From Betaproteobacteria bacterium (GTDB taxonomy: Bacteria; Pseudomonadota; Gammaproteobacteria; Burkholderiales; Rhodocyclaceae): a DNA stretch of 64,000 nt. Under the pieces are notes generated by a model. The model ran no database searches. It was not told where the DNA came from and worked only from the letters and a program-made list of their open reading frames with translations. Location: assembly GCA_016194935.1 (NCBI GenBank), contig JACQAO010000068.1:1-64000 (forward strand). The letters run 5' to 3'. Below are positions 54,153 through 64,000 of this stretch, in pieces. A program made the position numbers and the translations under genes. The stretch's first letter is position 1. Each line of letters opens with the position of its first letter.

Positions 54153-56426
54153 ATGACGAAGAAAAACAAGAACACGACCGCCTTCGCGGCGCGTTCGATC
54201 ATCGCACTGGCCGTTGCGGGGGCGTTGTTCCCATTACGCGGCGCCATTGCCCAGGAAGCCAAGCCGGCCGATGACGCGAAAACCCCGTCTGGTCAGTTGG
54301 GAACCGTGATCGTAACCGCACAGCGCCGTTCCGAAAACATCAAAGACGTGCCAATGGCGATCAGCACGCTGAATGGCGACCTGCTCGACGTGCTGACATC
54401 CGGTGGTCCGGATATCCGTTTCATGGCAGGGCGCGTACCCAGCCTGAACGTCGAGTCCGACTACGGTCGCTCCTTCCCGCGCTTTTACATCCGCGGTCTC
54501 GGCAATACCGACTTCGACCTGAATGCCTCCCAGCCTGTTGGCCTGGTGTACGACGATGTGGTGCAGGAAAGCCCGATGCTCAAGGGTTTCCCGGTGTTCG
54601 ACATTGAGCAGATAGAAGTGCTGCGCGGCCCGCAAGGTACGCTGTTCGGTCGCAACTCGCCAGCCGGCGTGGTCAAGTTTGATTCGGTCAAGCCGACCAA
54701 GAAAGTCGAAGGCTACTTTAATGTCGGCGTCGGCAACTACGGCGCAGCCAACCTGGAGGGCGCATATAACATGCCGCTGAATCAGGATTGGGCCGCGCGC
54801 ATCTCGCTGCAATCGCAGCACCGCGACAACCGTGTACATAATGACCGGCCCGGCGCGCCCACCAAGGATTTTGAAGGCTACGACGACAATGCCGCGCGCG
54901 CCCAACTACAGTACAAGGTCAGTGATTTCTCGGCCCTGTTCAATGTTCATGCCCGCGACATGAAGGGCAACGCGACCCTGTTCCGCGCCAACATCATCAA
55001 GAAAGGCACCAACGATCTGGTCGACGGCTTCCGCTATGATTACTACCCGACCGACGGCGGCAATTCGCAGACCCTGAAAACAACAGGCGGCAGCGTGCGC
55101 CTGAAGTGGAATCTGAATGATCTGACCCTGCACTCGATCACCGGCTACGAGACCGCAAAATTCTACAGCCGCGGCGACGTCGACGGCGGCTACGGCGCAG
55201 CGTTTGCGCCGTCACTGCCGATGGGTCCCGGCGTTATCCCGTTCCCGGCTGAAACTGCGGACGGCATGCCCGATCTCAAGCAGGTCACGCAGGAATTCCG
55301 CCTCGAGTCCAACTACAAGGGTCCGCTACAGTGGATCGGAGGCCTCTATGCATTCAAGGAAGACCTCACTGTCGAAAGCTTCAACTTCGATACCCTGAAC
55401 AACAACAAGCAGTATGGCTACGCGGTGCAGCATCAGCACGCCAGATCCTGGGCGGCGTTCGGTTCCGTCAACTACGCCGTGAGCGACCAGCTCAAGCTGC
55501 GCGCAGGCCTGCGCTACACCAACGACAAGAAAGACTTTGACGCAACACGCACGGTCGATCCCTTCGGCGGCAAGCCGATCGGTCCGCTGACGGCCAACCC
55601 AAGCGCGACCAACACGAGTTGGGATATGTCCGCTAACTATGCACTGACAAAGGATACCAACCTGTACAGCCGCATTGCGACCGGCTACCGCGCCCCGTCG
55701 ATTCAGGGCCGCATCCTGTTCGGCGATACGATTTCGATAGCGAACTCGGAGAAGGCGTTATCGTATGAGGCCGGGATCAAACAAGACTTGTTCAACAAGC
55801 GTGCGCGCCTGGCGGCCAGCGTTTTCCAGTACAAGGTGGACGACATGCAACTGACAGCGGGTAGCGGTACGGTCAACCAGAATCGTCTGGTCAATGCCAA
55901 GAAAGTCACCGGCCAGGGCGCAGAGATCGACTTCCAGGCGCTGCTGACGGAAGATCTGCGCATGTCACTGGGTGTCGGTTACAACGACACCGAGATCAAG
56001 GATCCGGGTCTGTTCGTCGCTCCATGCGGCGGCGGTTGCACAGTACTCAATCCGCGTGGCAGCGTCCCCGGCACCGTGCTGATCAATGGCAATCCGCTGC
56101 CGCGCGCGCCAAAAGTGACTACCAACTTTACGCTGCGCTATAGCAAGCCGGTCGCCAACGGCGAGGTTTATGTGTTTACCGACTGGGCTTACCGCAGCAC
56201 CTACAATATGTTCCTGTATCGCTCGGCGGAATTCACCGCCAAATCCCTGCTTGAAGGCGGTCTGCGGGTTGGCTATATTTGGGACGACGGCAAGTACGAA
56301 GTCGCGGCGTTTGGCCGCAACATCACCAACCGGCTGCAAGTGGTGGCGGCGATCGACTTCAATAACCTGACCGGTATCGTCAACGAACCGCGCACCCTCG
56401 GCGCGCAGTTCAAGATGAATTTCTAG
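54153..56426 (+). CDS. TonB-dependent outer-membrane receptor
   Basis: 757 residues. A signal peptide ends near residue 34 (AIAQEA). The TonB box-like VIVTAQRRSENIKDVPMAIS leads into a plug domain with the family motif IEVLRGPQGTLFGRNSPAGV, then a 22-strand barrel ending in the usual aromatic terminus (FKMNF). Such receptors import iron chelates, vitamins or other large ligands. No TonB, permease or siderophore genes accompany it, so the ligand is open. ATG 54153 has GAGGAG upstream; a TTG at 54147 is less likely. A terminator follows. Confidence 0.93.
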   Translation: MTKKNKNTTAFAARSIIALAVAGALFPLRGAIAQEAKPADDAKTPSGQLGTVIVTAQRRSENIKDVPMAISTLNGDLLDVLTSGGPDIRFMAGRVPSLNVESDYGRSFPRFYIRGLGNTDFDLNASQPVGLVYDDVVQESPMLKGFPVFDIEQIEVLRGPQGTLFGRNSPAGVVKFDSVKPTKKVEGYFNVGVGNYGAANLEGAYNMPLNQDWAARISLQSQHRDNRVHNDRPGAPTKDFEGYDDNAARAQLQYKVSDFSALFNVHARDMKGNATLFRANIIKKGTNDLVDGFRYDYYPTDGGNSQTLKTTGGSVRLKWNLNDLTLHSITGYETAKFYSRGDVDGGYGAAFAPSLPMGPGVIPFPAETADGMPDLKQVTQEFRLESNYKGPLQWIGGLYAFKEDLTVESFNFDTLNNNKQYGYAVQHQHARSWAAFGSVNYAVSDQLKLRAGLRYTNDKKDFDATRTVDPFGGKPIGPLTANPSATNTSWDMSANYALTKDTNLYSRIATGYRAPSIQGRILFGDTISIANSEKALSYEAGIKQDLFNKRARLAASVFQYKVDDMQLTAGSGTVNQNRLVNAKKVTGQGAEIDFQALLTEDLRMSLGVGYNDTEIKDPGLFVAPCGGGCTVLNPRGSVPGTVLINGNPLPRAPKVTTNFTLRYSKPVANGEVYVFTDWAYRSTYNMFLYRSAEFTAKSLLEGGLRVGYIWDDGKYEVAAFGRNITNRLQVVAAIDFNNLTGIVNEPRTLGAQFKMNF

Positions 56427-56454
56427 TCCTGCCCGGCAGTCTTGGCAGATACGG

Positions 56455-56489
56455 CCCCGCACATCGCAAGGTGTGCGGGGTTATTTTTT
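56455..56489 (+). terminator. Rho-independent terminator of the TonB receptor gene
   Basis: A 9-bp stem CCCCGCACA / TGTGCGGGG with an 8-base loop is followed by a T-rich run (ttatttttt). It starts 29 bases after the receptor stop and ends inside the last codons of the convergent ureG. Confidence 0.92.
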
Positions 56490-57131
56490 GAGCAGCCCCT
56501 GCCGTTCTATAAAGGCGATGATCTCGCCCAGCCCCTGACCGGTTTTCATGTTGGAAAATATGAAAGGCCGTTCGCCGCGCATTTTTTTCGCGTCGCGCTC
56601 CATCACTTCCAGCGAAGCGCCGACCATGGGCGCGAGGTCGATCTTGTTGATGATCAGCAGGTCGGATTTGACGATGCCCGGCCCACCCTTGCGCGGTATC
56701 TTGTCGCCGGCGGCGACGTCGATGACGTAGAGCGTCAGGTCGGAGAGTTCCGGACTGAAGGTAGCGGCGAGGTTGTCGCCGCCGCTTTCGATGAAGACAA
56801 TATCCAAACCGGGAAACAGCGTATTGAGTCGCGCCACCGCCTCCAGGTTGATCGAGGCGTCTTCGCGGATCGCTGTGTGCGGGCAGCCTCCCGTCTCGAC
56901 GCCGATGATGCGCTCGGGCGGCAACGCCTGGTTGCGGACGAGGAATTGCGCGTCCTCTTCAGTGTAAATGTCGTTGGTGACCACCGCGACGTTGTACTTG
57001 TCGCGCAGGGCTTTGCAGAGTGCGAGCGTCAGCGCGGTCTTGCCGGAGCCGACGGGGCCGCCTATCCCGACGCGCAAGGGCGCGGAGGGGCGTAAATTTT
57101 CGACACGGAGAGGTTGAGATTTCTGGTTCAT
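56481..57131 (-). CDS. ureG: Urease accessory GTPase UreG
   Basis: A 216-residue SIMIBI GTPase that powers nickel delivery to urease. The P-loop is [14 protein letters not shown], the metal-binding region [15 protein letters not shown], the switch region [15 protein letters not shown], and the base motif NKIDLA. Last gene of the urease operon; only one base separates it from the ureF stop. Confidence 0.97.
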   Translation of the reverse strand: MNQKSQPLRVENLRPSAPLRVGIGGPVGSGKTALTLALCKALRDKYNVAVVTNDIYTEEDAQFLVRNQALPPERIIGVETGGCPHTAIREDASINLEAVARLNTLFPGLDIVFIESGGDNLAATFSPELSDLTLYVIDVAAGDKIPRKGGPGIVKSDLLIINKIDLAPMVGASLEVMERDAKKMRGERPFIFSNMKTGQGLGEIIAFIERQGLLKK

Positions 57132-57132
57132 A

Positions 57133-57804
57133 TCATGACCTGAAGAGACGGGAATATTGGGTTTCGTGCCGGCTACAGGCGATGGCGAAGCCGGGCGCGA
57201 AGTTGGAGAAATCCGCCGCGTCCAGCGCCAGAGCGCGTTCGACGACGGCGGGGATGCGGCTGCCGAGCGCCAGCAGCAGGCGCTGGCCGGCAGCCTGGCC
57301 GAGCGGCACGCTCTTGAGCGCGGCCATCGTTTGGTTCTCGGCCCAGGACCAGAGATAAGCGGTGAGGGCTGCGTCGTCGGCGATGTCCCAGGCGACGGCG
57401 GCGCAAGCCCAGACCGTTGGGAAAGCGGGCTGTTCGATGTCGTGCAGCGGCGCCAGCGCGGCTTTTGGAAAATCGTTCAGTTCGCCCAGCAGGCGCAGCA
57501 TTGAGTAGCCCATCTGCACGGTCTCGGCGCGCAGTTCCGCAGTTTCGCGGCTGGCGAGAAAGTATTCATTACGCACGGCAAGATATTCGCCGGCGCGGCA
57601 GGCGGCGAGCATGCTGGCGAGCAGCGGTGTTTCGAAGCGCCCCTGGTTCCATTCCAGCAGGTCGGCGATCCACGCCAGCACGGTGGACTCGTCCTTCACC
57701 GTGCCAGCTTCCACTGCCCACTCCAGCCCTTGAGAATAGGTGTATGCCCCTACCGGCAAGGCAGGGCTGGCGAGTTGCAGCAGGCGTGTCAATGCAAGGC
57801 TCAT
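57133..57804 (-). CDS. ureF: Urease accessory protein UreF
   Basis: A 223-residue all-helical accessory protein that couples UreG GTP hydrolysis to urease activation. The start [20 protein letters not shown] is diagnostic, as is the C-terminal [13 protein letters not shown]. Its ATG overlaps the ureE stop (ATGA), and ureG follows at once. Confidence 0.96.
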   Translation of the reverse strand: MSLALTRLLQLASPALPVGAYTYSQGLEWAVEAGTVKDESTVLAWIADLLEWNQGRFETPLLASMLAACRAGEYLAVRNEYFLASRETAELRAETVQMGYSMLRLLGELNDFPKAALAPLHDIEQPAFPTVWACAAVAWDIADDAALTAYLWSWAENQTMAALKSVPLGQAAGQRLLLALGSRIPAVVERALALDAADFSNFAPGFAIACSRHETQYSRLFRS

Positions 57805-58283
57805 GCGCCGTTCCGGTACTGGTGGATTTTCGCGCCAGGGGTGGTTGCCTCGCCGTGGTTGTGACCGGCGTATGCGCCCGCCTCCGGTTCGAATGGCGCA
57901 ACGATCCCCGTCACCGTCAGGCCGAGGCCGCGCACCATCTCGCCCAGTACATGATCGGCGGCGAAGCGCAGCCAGTGCGTTGCCAATTGCACGGCGACAT
58001 GACGGTTGCCCAGATGATAGGCGGCGCGCGCCAGCGCCAGCGGATCGTCGCTGCTTGCCTGCATCAATGTTTCATCCGCCGCGATCACTTCGACGATGCG
58101 TCCGTCGTTGGCGCGCAGCCGGTCACCGCCGCGCAGCACGTTGCCGCGTTCGAGGAACAAGCCAACCTCCTCGCCGCTCTCCAGTTGCGTGCGCAAGCGG
58201 CTCTTGCTACGGGCATCGAAGCTCAGCAGCAACCGTTCGCTGGCCGCTTGATCCGAGTCCGCAAAATGTTCGATAGCAATCAT
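57801..58283 (-). CDS. ureE: Urease accessory nickel-binding protein UreE
   Basis: A 160-residue metallochaperone. The N-terminal peptide-binding domain is followed by the metal-binding domain with [12 protein letters not shown]. The C-terminal tail has only a few histidines ([15 protein letters not shown]), unlike the long His-rich tails of Klebsiella-type UreE. ATG 58283 is chosen as the usual family start. It is separated from ureC by a 173-bp gap with inverted repeats, unusually long in this operon. Confidence 0.95.
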   Translation of the reverse strand: MIAIEHFADSDQAASERLLLSFDARSKSRLRTQLESGEEVGLFLERGNVLRGGDRLRANDGRIVEVIAADETLMQASSDDPLALARAAYHLGNRHVAVQLATHWLRFAADHVLGEMVRGLGLTVTGIVAPFEPEAGAYAGHNHGEATTPGAKIHQYRNGA

Positions 58284-58456
58284 CAGAGCTTGCGAAGAAA
58301 TCGTCCCACCAGGGGACTTCCTTCGGGGCGTAGCGAGCGGGCCGCAGCGGGGTGCGGACGGAGCGCAGCTACCGGAATGTACGTCGTTGTACATGAGGAT
58401 AGCGAGCACCGCCCAATCCCCGATCCGGCTCGCGCAGTAGATTTATTCACAAGCTT
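58284..58456. other. ureC-ureE intercistronic region with inverted repeats
   Basis: 173 bases without a gene. It contains GC-rich inverted segments (around 58328-58375: GCGTAGCGAGC at one end and gcagctacc at the other) and a small palindromic GTAC-cgtt-GTAC-like motif near 58378-58393. The 11-mer GCGTAGCGAGC recurs in inverse at 31298-31308, another intra-operon gap. It may be a REP-like element. Confidence 0.45.
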
Positions 58457-60175
<1,719 letters not shown>

Positions 60176-60260
60176 GTTGCCTCCGAAAAATAATGGAGCG
60201 GGCGCAGCCCGCGACCCGTGGTCACCCCCTTCCTCGGGAAGGGGGCTGGGGGGAAGGTTG

Positions 60261-60575
60261 TCACTTGTCCCCCAGGGGCGCATTGATGCGCCCCTGGAAG
60301 CCATACACCTTGCGCTCGCCCGCCAAGGCGACCAGTTGCACCGTGCGCGTCTGGCCCGGCTCGAAGCGCACGGCGGTGCCTGCGGCGATGTCGAGGCGCA
60401 TGCCGTATGCCTGGTCACGCTCGAACTGCAAGGCGGTGTTGACCTCGAAGAAGTGGTAGTGGGAACCGATCTGAATGGGCCGGTCACCGCTGTTGGCGAC
60501 GACGAGCGTGACAGTGGGGCGGCCAGCATTCAGTTCGATCTCGCCGGGTTCGATTTGCATTTCGCCAGGAATCAT
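60261..60575 (-). CDS. ureB: Urease beta subunit UreB
   Basis: A 104-residue structural subunit. The segment [19 protein letters not shown] begins the protein as in all UreB, followed by [20 protein letters not shown] and [16 protein letters not shown]. It lies 10 bp behind ureA, so the order is ureA-ureB-ureC with separate gamma and beta subunits. Confidence 0.98.
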   Translation of the reverse strand: MIPGEMQIEPGEIELNAGRPTVTLVVANSGDRPIQIGSHYHFFEVNTALQFERDQAYGMRLDIAAGTAVRFEPGQTRTVQLVALAGERKVYGFQGRINAPLGDK

Positions 60576-60585
60576 CGGGCTTGCC

Positions 60586-60888
60586 TCATACGATGGGGTT
60601 ATGGACGGTCACCAGCTTGGCGCCATCCGGAAATGTCGCTTCAACCTGAATCTCAGGAATCATTTCCGGCACGCCTTCCATGACTTCATCGCGCTTCAGC
60701 AGCGTGGCGCCGGTGCTCATCAATTCCGCCACGCTGCGCCCGTCGCGGGCGCCCTCCATGATAGCGGCGCTGATGTAGGCCACGGCTTCCGGGTAGTTCA
60801 GCTTGAGGCCGCGCGCCTTGCGGCGTTCGGCGAGCAGGCCGGCAGTGAAGATCAGCAGCTTGTCTTTTTCTCTCGGTGTCAGTTCCAT
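60586..60888 (-). CDS. ureA: Urease gamma subunit UreA
   Basis: A 100-residue structural subunit: [19 protein letters not shown] at the start, [20 protein letters not shown] and [21 protein letters not shown]-like end. ATG 60888 gives the exact family length. Normally ureD lies just upstream; here an unrelated ATPase gene is inserted between them. Confidence 0.98.
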   Translation of the reverse strand: MELTPREKDKLLIFTAGLLAERRKARGLKLNYPEAVAYISAAIMEGARDGRSVAELMSTGATLLKRDEVMEGVPEMIPEIQVEATFPDGAKLVTVHNPIV

Positions 60889-60919
60889 GATTTTTCTTTC
60901 AGGTATCCGTATTTTGATC

Positions 60920-62383
60920 CTATAACCCGGTGGTGAGATCGCGCAGGCTTTGGGGCGTAACGCCAAGGGCTTGCAATTGGGCTCTCACCGTCTCGTCGAT
61001 GTCGGGCGCTATGGCGACAAACTCCGTTCGCCAGTCGGCAAACCGGGTGTGCGAATCCAGGAAGCGGCCTGCGCTGCGCTTGAGCGCATCCACCGCACCG
61101 GGCAGACGTTCGGGATTGCGCTTGCAGGCGCCGAAACGGAGTCTGCGTTCGTCCTCGTTTACCGCCACCAGATCGATTTCCACGTCGGCCCGATCCCAAT
61201 AGCCGCGAATGCGCTCGCTCAGGGGGAAATCGCCAATTCCCAGACGACTGCGTTCCTCGTAGAGTTGGCCAGCGAGGTCTTCCAGCGCATGCCCTTCCAC
61301 ATCGGCCAAGCGTTCGTTTGCCAAATCGATCAGGGTGTCCACCGGTCGGAAGGCCACCGCCGACACGGGCCGCTGCAATGCTGACAGCCAGGCACGCAGA
61401 AAATTGTCGCGAATGTAATAGCGACCGCTGCGCGCCCGCGGCGGCGAAAATATCGGCAAGCGCCGTTCGATCATGCGATAGCGTTCGGACAGGATTTTCA
61501 GATAACCGCCGACCTGACGCACTTCGCCGGGGCCGGACAGATTGGCCATCGCCTCCTCGATATCGGCATTGGTGCAACCTGGATGCTTCGCCAGGTATTG
61601 CAGCACCATGTCGTAACGGCCTCGAAGTTCGCGCAGAAACCAGCTATCCGCCTCGTTGCGCAGCGGCGAGGAGCTGGAGAAGAACAGGCTGCGCAACAAA
61701 TCCTTGCGCCCGGCGCCGAGCACGCCTTGTTCGTAAGCATCGCGGTAGAACTTCGGCACGCCCTCGAAAAGGTTCCAGAGAAACAGCAGCCGCGCCGGGT
61801 CGTCGTCGGCATGGGCGCGCAGAATTTCCAGTATCGACCCAATATCGAGATGGCCCAGTTCCAGCGTGTCCGTCGCGCGGTTGTACAGCGGCGCATCTCT
61901 GTCCTCCAGCAATGCCGTCATTTCAGCGTGCAGCGAACCCAGCACGATCAGACCGCCGGGGATGTCCGCCGCACGCGCCGCCAGCCGGTCCACTTCCGCC
62001 TGCAACAGGGAACAAAAATCGGCAAGCTGCTTGCGGTGGAAATACTGAAACTCGTCGAGAGCTACCACATAGCCGTCCGCCGCCAGCCGACCGATGAGTT
62101 GGGCCAGTTCGCCGAGACTCGTCACCCGCGCATCAATGCCAAAGGTTTCCAGATAGCCGTTGCAGGCAGCCACCACGCCTGCCGGGTCTGAATCGGGAAT
62201 CTGCACATAGAGGGTTTTGGCGATACCGGCGCCCTTGAGGGCCTCCTGGATCAGTGCCGTTTTGCCGATCCTCCGCCGACCGGAAATCTGCAAAAAGAAC
62301 CAGCGCCGCCGCTCCAGAATCCGCTGCATCTGCTGCAACTCGGAACGACGACCGTAGAACGACCAGGGAATGTTATTGGTCAT
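60920..62383 (-). CDS. DUF234-type ATPase inserted in the urease operon
   Basis: 487 residues of the archaeal-ATPase/DUF234 STAND-like family. The P-loop is [11 protein letters not shown] (about 35-45) and Walker [12 protein letters not shown] winged-helix region and a C-terminal DUF234/nuclease-like domain follow ([20 protein letters not shown] carries a D-x-D/E-x-K-like acidic pattern). Its role is unknown; family members are suspected in mobile-element or defence biology. It sits between ureD and ureA, with its own AT-rich leader, so it is a guest in the operon rather than a urease factor. Confidence 0.8.
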   Translation of the reverse strand: MTNNIPWSFYGRRSELQQMQRILERRRWFFLQISGRRRIGKTALIQEALKGAGIAKTLYVQIPDSDPAGVVAACNGYLETFGIDARVTSLGELAQLIGRLAADGYVVALDEFQYFHRKQLADFCSLLQAEVDRLAARAADIPGGLIVLGSLHAEMTALLEDRDAPLYNRATDTLELGHLDIGSILEILRAHADDDPARLLFLWNLFEGVPKFYRDAYEQGVLGAGRKDLLRSLFFSSSSPLRNEADSWFLRELRGRYDMVLQYLAKHPGCTNADIEEAMANLSGPGEVRQVGGYLKILSERYRMIERRLPIFSPPRARSGRYYIRDNFLRAWLSALQRPVSAVAFRPVDTLIDLANERLADVEGHALEDLAGQLYEERSRLGIGDFPLSERIRGYWDRADVEIDLVAVNEDERRLRFGACKRNPERLPGAVDALKRSAGRFLDSHTRFADWRTEFVAIAPDIDETVRAQLQALGVTPQSLRDLTTGL

Positions 62384-62575
62384 GTCAATTGGGTAGGCGA
62401 AGTTAATATAAAAGTTTTTACATTAAACCATAAAATTACGCAAACTTTTGTTGTATATATGTAAAACAGCAATCGGTAACGTGTAAAAAACACTGCTGCG
62501 GCAGGGCTATGATTGCGGTTTGGCACATCCGGCACAGCGCCGCCAGCGCGGATTTCTGTGGATACAGTTCCAATT
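62384..62575 (-). promoter_or_regulatory. AT-rich leader of the DUF234 ATPase gene
   Basis: About 190 bases of much lower GC than the surroundings, between ureD and the ATPase gene. It includes several promoter-like hexamers (TTTACA followed by TACATA 18 bases later near 62480) and an 8-bp inverted repeat AAAAGTTT / AAACTTTT at 62410-62417 and 62442-62449. It probably gives the ATPase its own promoter and marks the edge of horizontally acquired DNA. The exact promoter is uncertain. Confidence 0.5.
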
Positions 62576-63415
62576 TCAGGTGCTCCAGATGCGTAGCGGC
62601 TGCGCTTCACGCCCCAGCAGCGCGGGCCGCAATACTTGCCACAGTTGCGTGAACCAGGCGCGCGCCGCTTCCGACGAGTGGCCCAGGTAACGCGCCACCA
62701 GCAGTTGCGGCAGCACGCTCAGCCCGTATTGCGCGTCGTTCTCGAGCGGCGCGATGGCCCGGCAGGCAGTCAGCAACGCCGGCGCCACTGGACGGCCCGC
62801 CGCCAGCAGGGTGGCGCTGACGCTGAAGCCAGCCAGCCCCACTGGCGAGTTCAGCAATGGCGAACCGCCCGCCAGCCGACCCTGCTCCAGCCATAATAAC
62901 TTGCCGTCCTGTTCGATGCGCGTGCCTAAGCGCAGTTCGCCACGACTGAATTTTTCATGCGCGGCGCGGCGGCCCAGGCACAGCACTTCCCAGCCCAGGT
63001 AGCCCGCACCCGCCGCCAGCCTGACGCGGCTTTGCATATTTGCCAGCGCGCCATCGAAGACGATGGTTTCCTGCGGCAGCCATTCCAGTACCGCACCGGC
63101 AGCAACTTCAAAATTCAGTGTCTGCCGCGCCCAGGGTGCGGCGGAGCGATACCATTTTCCGGCGCCGGGCGTGGTCAGCAGGGCGTGGGCCGCTGCACCG
63201 GCCTCGACCGAAATTTCCAGTTCATCGCCACCGGCGATGCCCGCTGGCGGATGCAGCACGACGGCATGACAGACTGCCGGGCCTTCAGGATACAGCGCCT
63301 TCTGCACCCGCAGCGGGCCGCGATGGCGGCGTTCGGCCAGCAGCGTGGCGTCCGCGCGGCGTTCGAAACGCAATGCCAGGGAAGCCTGCCAACCTTGCGG
63401 GGCATCCCGGGTCAC
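62576..63415 (-). CDS. ureD: Urease accessory protein UreD
   Basis: A 279-residue accessory protein that joins UreF and UreG in nickel insertion. Landmarks are [34 protein letters not shown] and the C-terminal arginine-rich end. ATG 63415 overlaps the stop of the chemoreceptor gene by 4 bp. It is split from the rest of the operon by the ATPase insertion. Confidence 0.95.
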   Translation of the reverse strand: MTRDAPQGWQASLALRFERRADATLLAERRHRGPLRVQKALYPEGPAVCHAVVLHPPAGIAGGDELEISVEAGAAAHALLTTPGAGKWYRSAAPWARQTLNFEVAAGAVLEWLPQETIVFDGALANMQSRVRLAAGAGYLGWEVLCLGRRAAHEKFSRGELRLGTRIEQDGKLLWLEQGRLAGGSPLLNSPVGLAGFSVSATLLAAGRPVAPALLTACRAIAPLENDAQYGLSVLPQLLVARYLGHSSEAARAWFTQLWQVLRPALLGREAQPLRIWST

Positions 63416-64000
63416 AGTCTGAATTGACTAATCGAATGCGCCAGGGTTCCGGCAAGCGTCTCAAGTTCCTTGGCGGCTTTGGCGATATCGCTGGCTTCCG
63501 CCTCGGTGGCCTCGCCTTTGGCCGCAATGCTGGCGATGCCGTCGGCGATCAGCTTTTGGCTGGCATGCTGCTCCTCGATGGCGGCGGTGATGCTGGCAAG
63601 CGCGGTGACCGTGGCCTGCGCCTCTTCGGCGACACGGCTGATCGACTGCTGGGCTTGACCAGTCAGGGTCATGCTCCTATCGACTTGTTGAGTACCCGAC
63701 TCCATGGTAGTCACGGAATCCTGGATGCCCCCCTGGATACTGGCGATCATGGTGCTGATTTCTCCCGTGGATTGGCTGGTGCGCTCCGCCAGCTTGCGCA
63801 CTTCATCGGCTACCACGGCGAAGCCGCGTCCCTGTTCCCCGGCGCGGGCGGCTTCGATGGCGGCATTGAGCGCCAGCAGATTGGTCTGGTCGGCGATTTC
63901 GCGGATGGTGTTGACGATGGCGGAAATCTTGTTCGAGTGCTGCACCAGTTGCTGCACCTGGCTGGCAGACTGGGCGACGATTGTAGCAGTCTTGCCCATT
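63412..64000 (-). CDS. Methyl-accepting chemotaxis protein, C-terminal part
   Basis: The last 195 codons of a chemoreceptor whose start is beyond the window edge. The highly conserved signalling hairpin is present ([38 protein letters not shown]), flanked by helical methylation regions. There is no NWETF-type CheR tether at the end. Its 4-bp overlap with ureD means it may be co-transcribed with urease. The sensor domain and signal are not visible. Confidence 0.95.
   Translation of the reverse strand, partial: MGKTATIVAQSASQVQQLVQHSNKISAIVNTIREIADQTNLLALNAAIEAARAGEQGRGFAVVADEVRKLAERTSQSTGEISTMIASIQGGIQDSVTTMESGTQQVDRSMTLTGQAQQSISRVAEEAQATVTALASITAAIEEQHASQKLIADGIASIAAKGEATEAEASDIAKAAKELETLAGTLAHSISQFRL

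Noticed and set aside
60176-60529. Long frame extending ureC upstream across ureB
   Set aside because: It would overlap the certain ureB gene in another frame; the GTG at 60175 with GGAGG upstream gives the normal UreC start.

Overview
The window is GC-rich, densely coded DNA that looks like a chromosome segment of a chemolithotrophic betaproteobacterium of the Nitrosomonadales/Rhodocyclales type. The grounds are the housekeeping proteins (UbiA/UbiD, RecG, FolA, MetG, Dcd, Mrp, DnaE), a beta-type arsenite oxidase, SorAB-type sulfite dehydrogenase, FliW and a urease operon. No rRNA, tRNA, CRISPR array or intact insertion sequence was seen.

Layout. 1-6.4 kb: a catabolic and transport block holding the end of an ABC ATPase, its NMT1/SsuA-type binding protein, a DsrE-like protein, a two-subunit UxaA-type dehydratase/lyase and a GMC oxidoreductase. 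A divergent GntR-like LacI regulator controls it, with a palindromic operator in the shared intergenic region. 6.4-11.5 kb: a Fic toxin with an inhibitory-helix partner, a membrane protein, ubiD-ubiA, and an HTH-nucleotidyltransferase/HEPN pair behind a 16-bp-arm inverted repeat. 11.5-24.4 kb: recG, ridA, a PAS-PAS-GGDEF protein, fliW, SPOR and DUF2802 proteins, folA, a broken DUF4337 gene, an arginine/lysine/ornithine decarboxylase, dcd, mrp and metG. 24.4-32.2 kb: a six-gene Hyf-like membrane complex whose large subunit has lost all four [NiFe] cysteines, then an acylphosphatase. 32.2-38.4 kb: a Bro-N/DinD-like protein, sorAB, the trio rubrerythrin / CCG-type Fe-S protein / DUF3501, and small proteins including a 39-residue lysine-rich one. 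38.4-45.4 kb: the arsenite oxidase locus, aioBA divergent from aioXSR, with a clear sigma-54 promoter for aioBA. 45.4-56.5 kb: a WbuC-like cupin, dnaE, an NmrA-like epimerase with a divergent LysR regulator, an orphan ParA, a quinone oxidoreductase, a PIN/antitoxin pair and a TonB-dependent receptor. 56.5-64 kb: the urease operon ureD-[ATPase]-ureABCEFG, interrupted by a DUF234-type ATPase and preceded by the end of a chemotaxis receptor gene.

How the parts connect. AioBA and SorAB are periplasmic enzymes that pass electrons from arsenite and sulfite to cytochromes. The AioX-AioS-AioR chain would sense arsenite outside the cytoplasm and switch on aioBA through sigma-54. The Hyf-like complex most likely couples a redox reaction or ion movement to the membrane without hydrogen chemistry. 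Urease supplies ammonium from urea.

A theme across the window is short tandem arrays with an exact 9-bp period. They occur in folA, dnaE, the SPOR gene and the metG linker, and in intergenic DNA near 21.1, 33.1 and 53.8 kb. Inside genes they give three-residue repeats and look like an active source of small in-frame variation.
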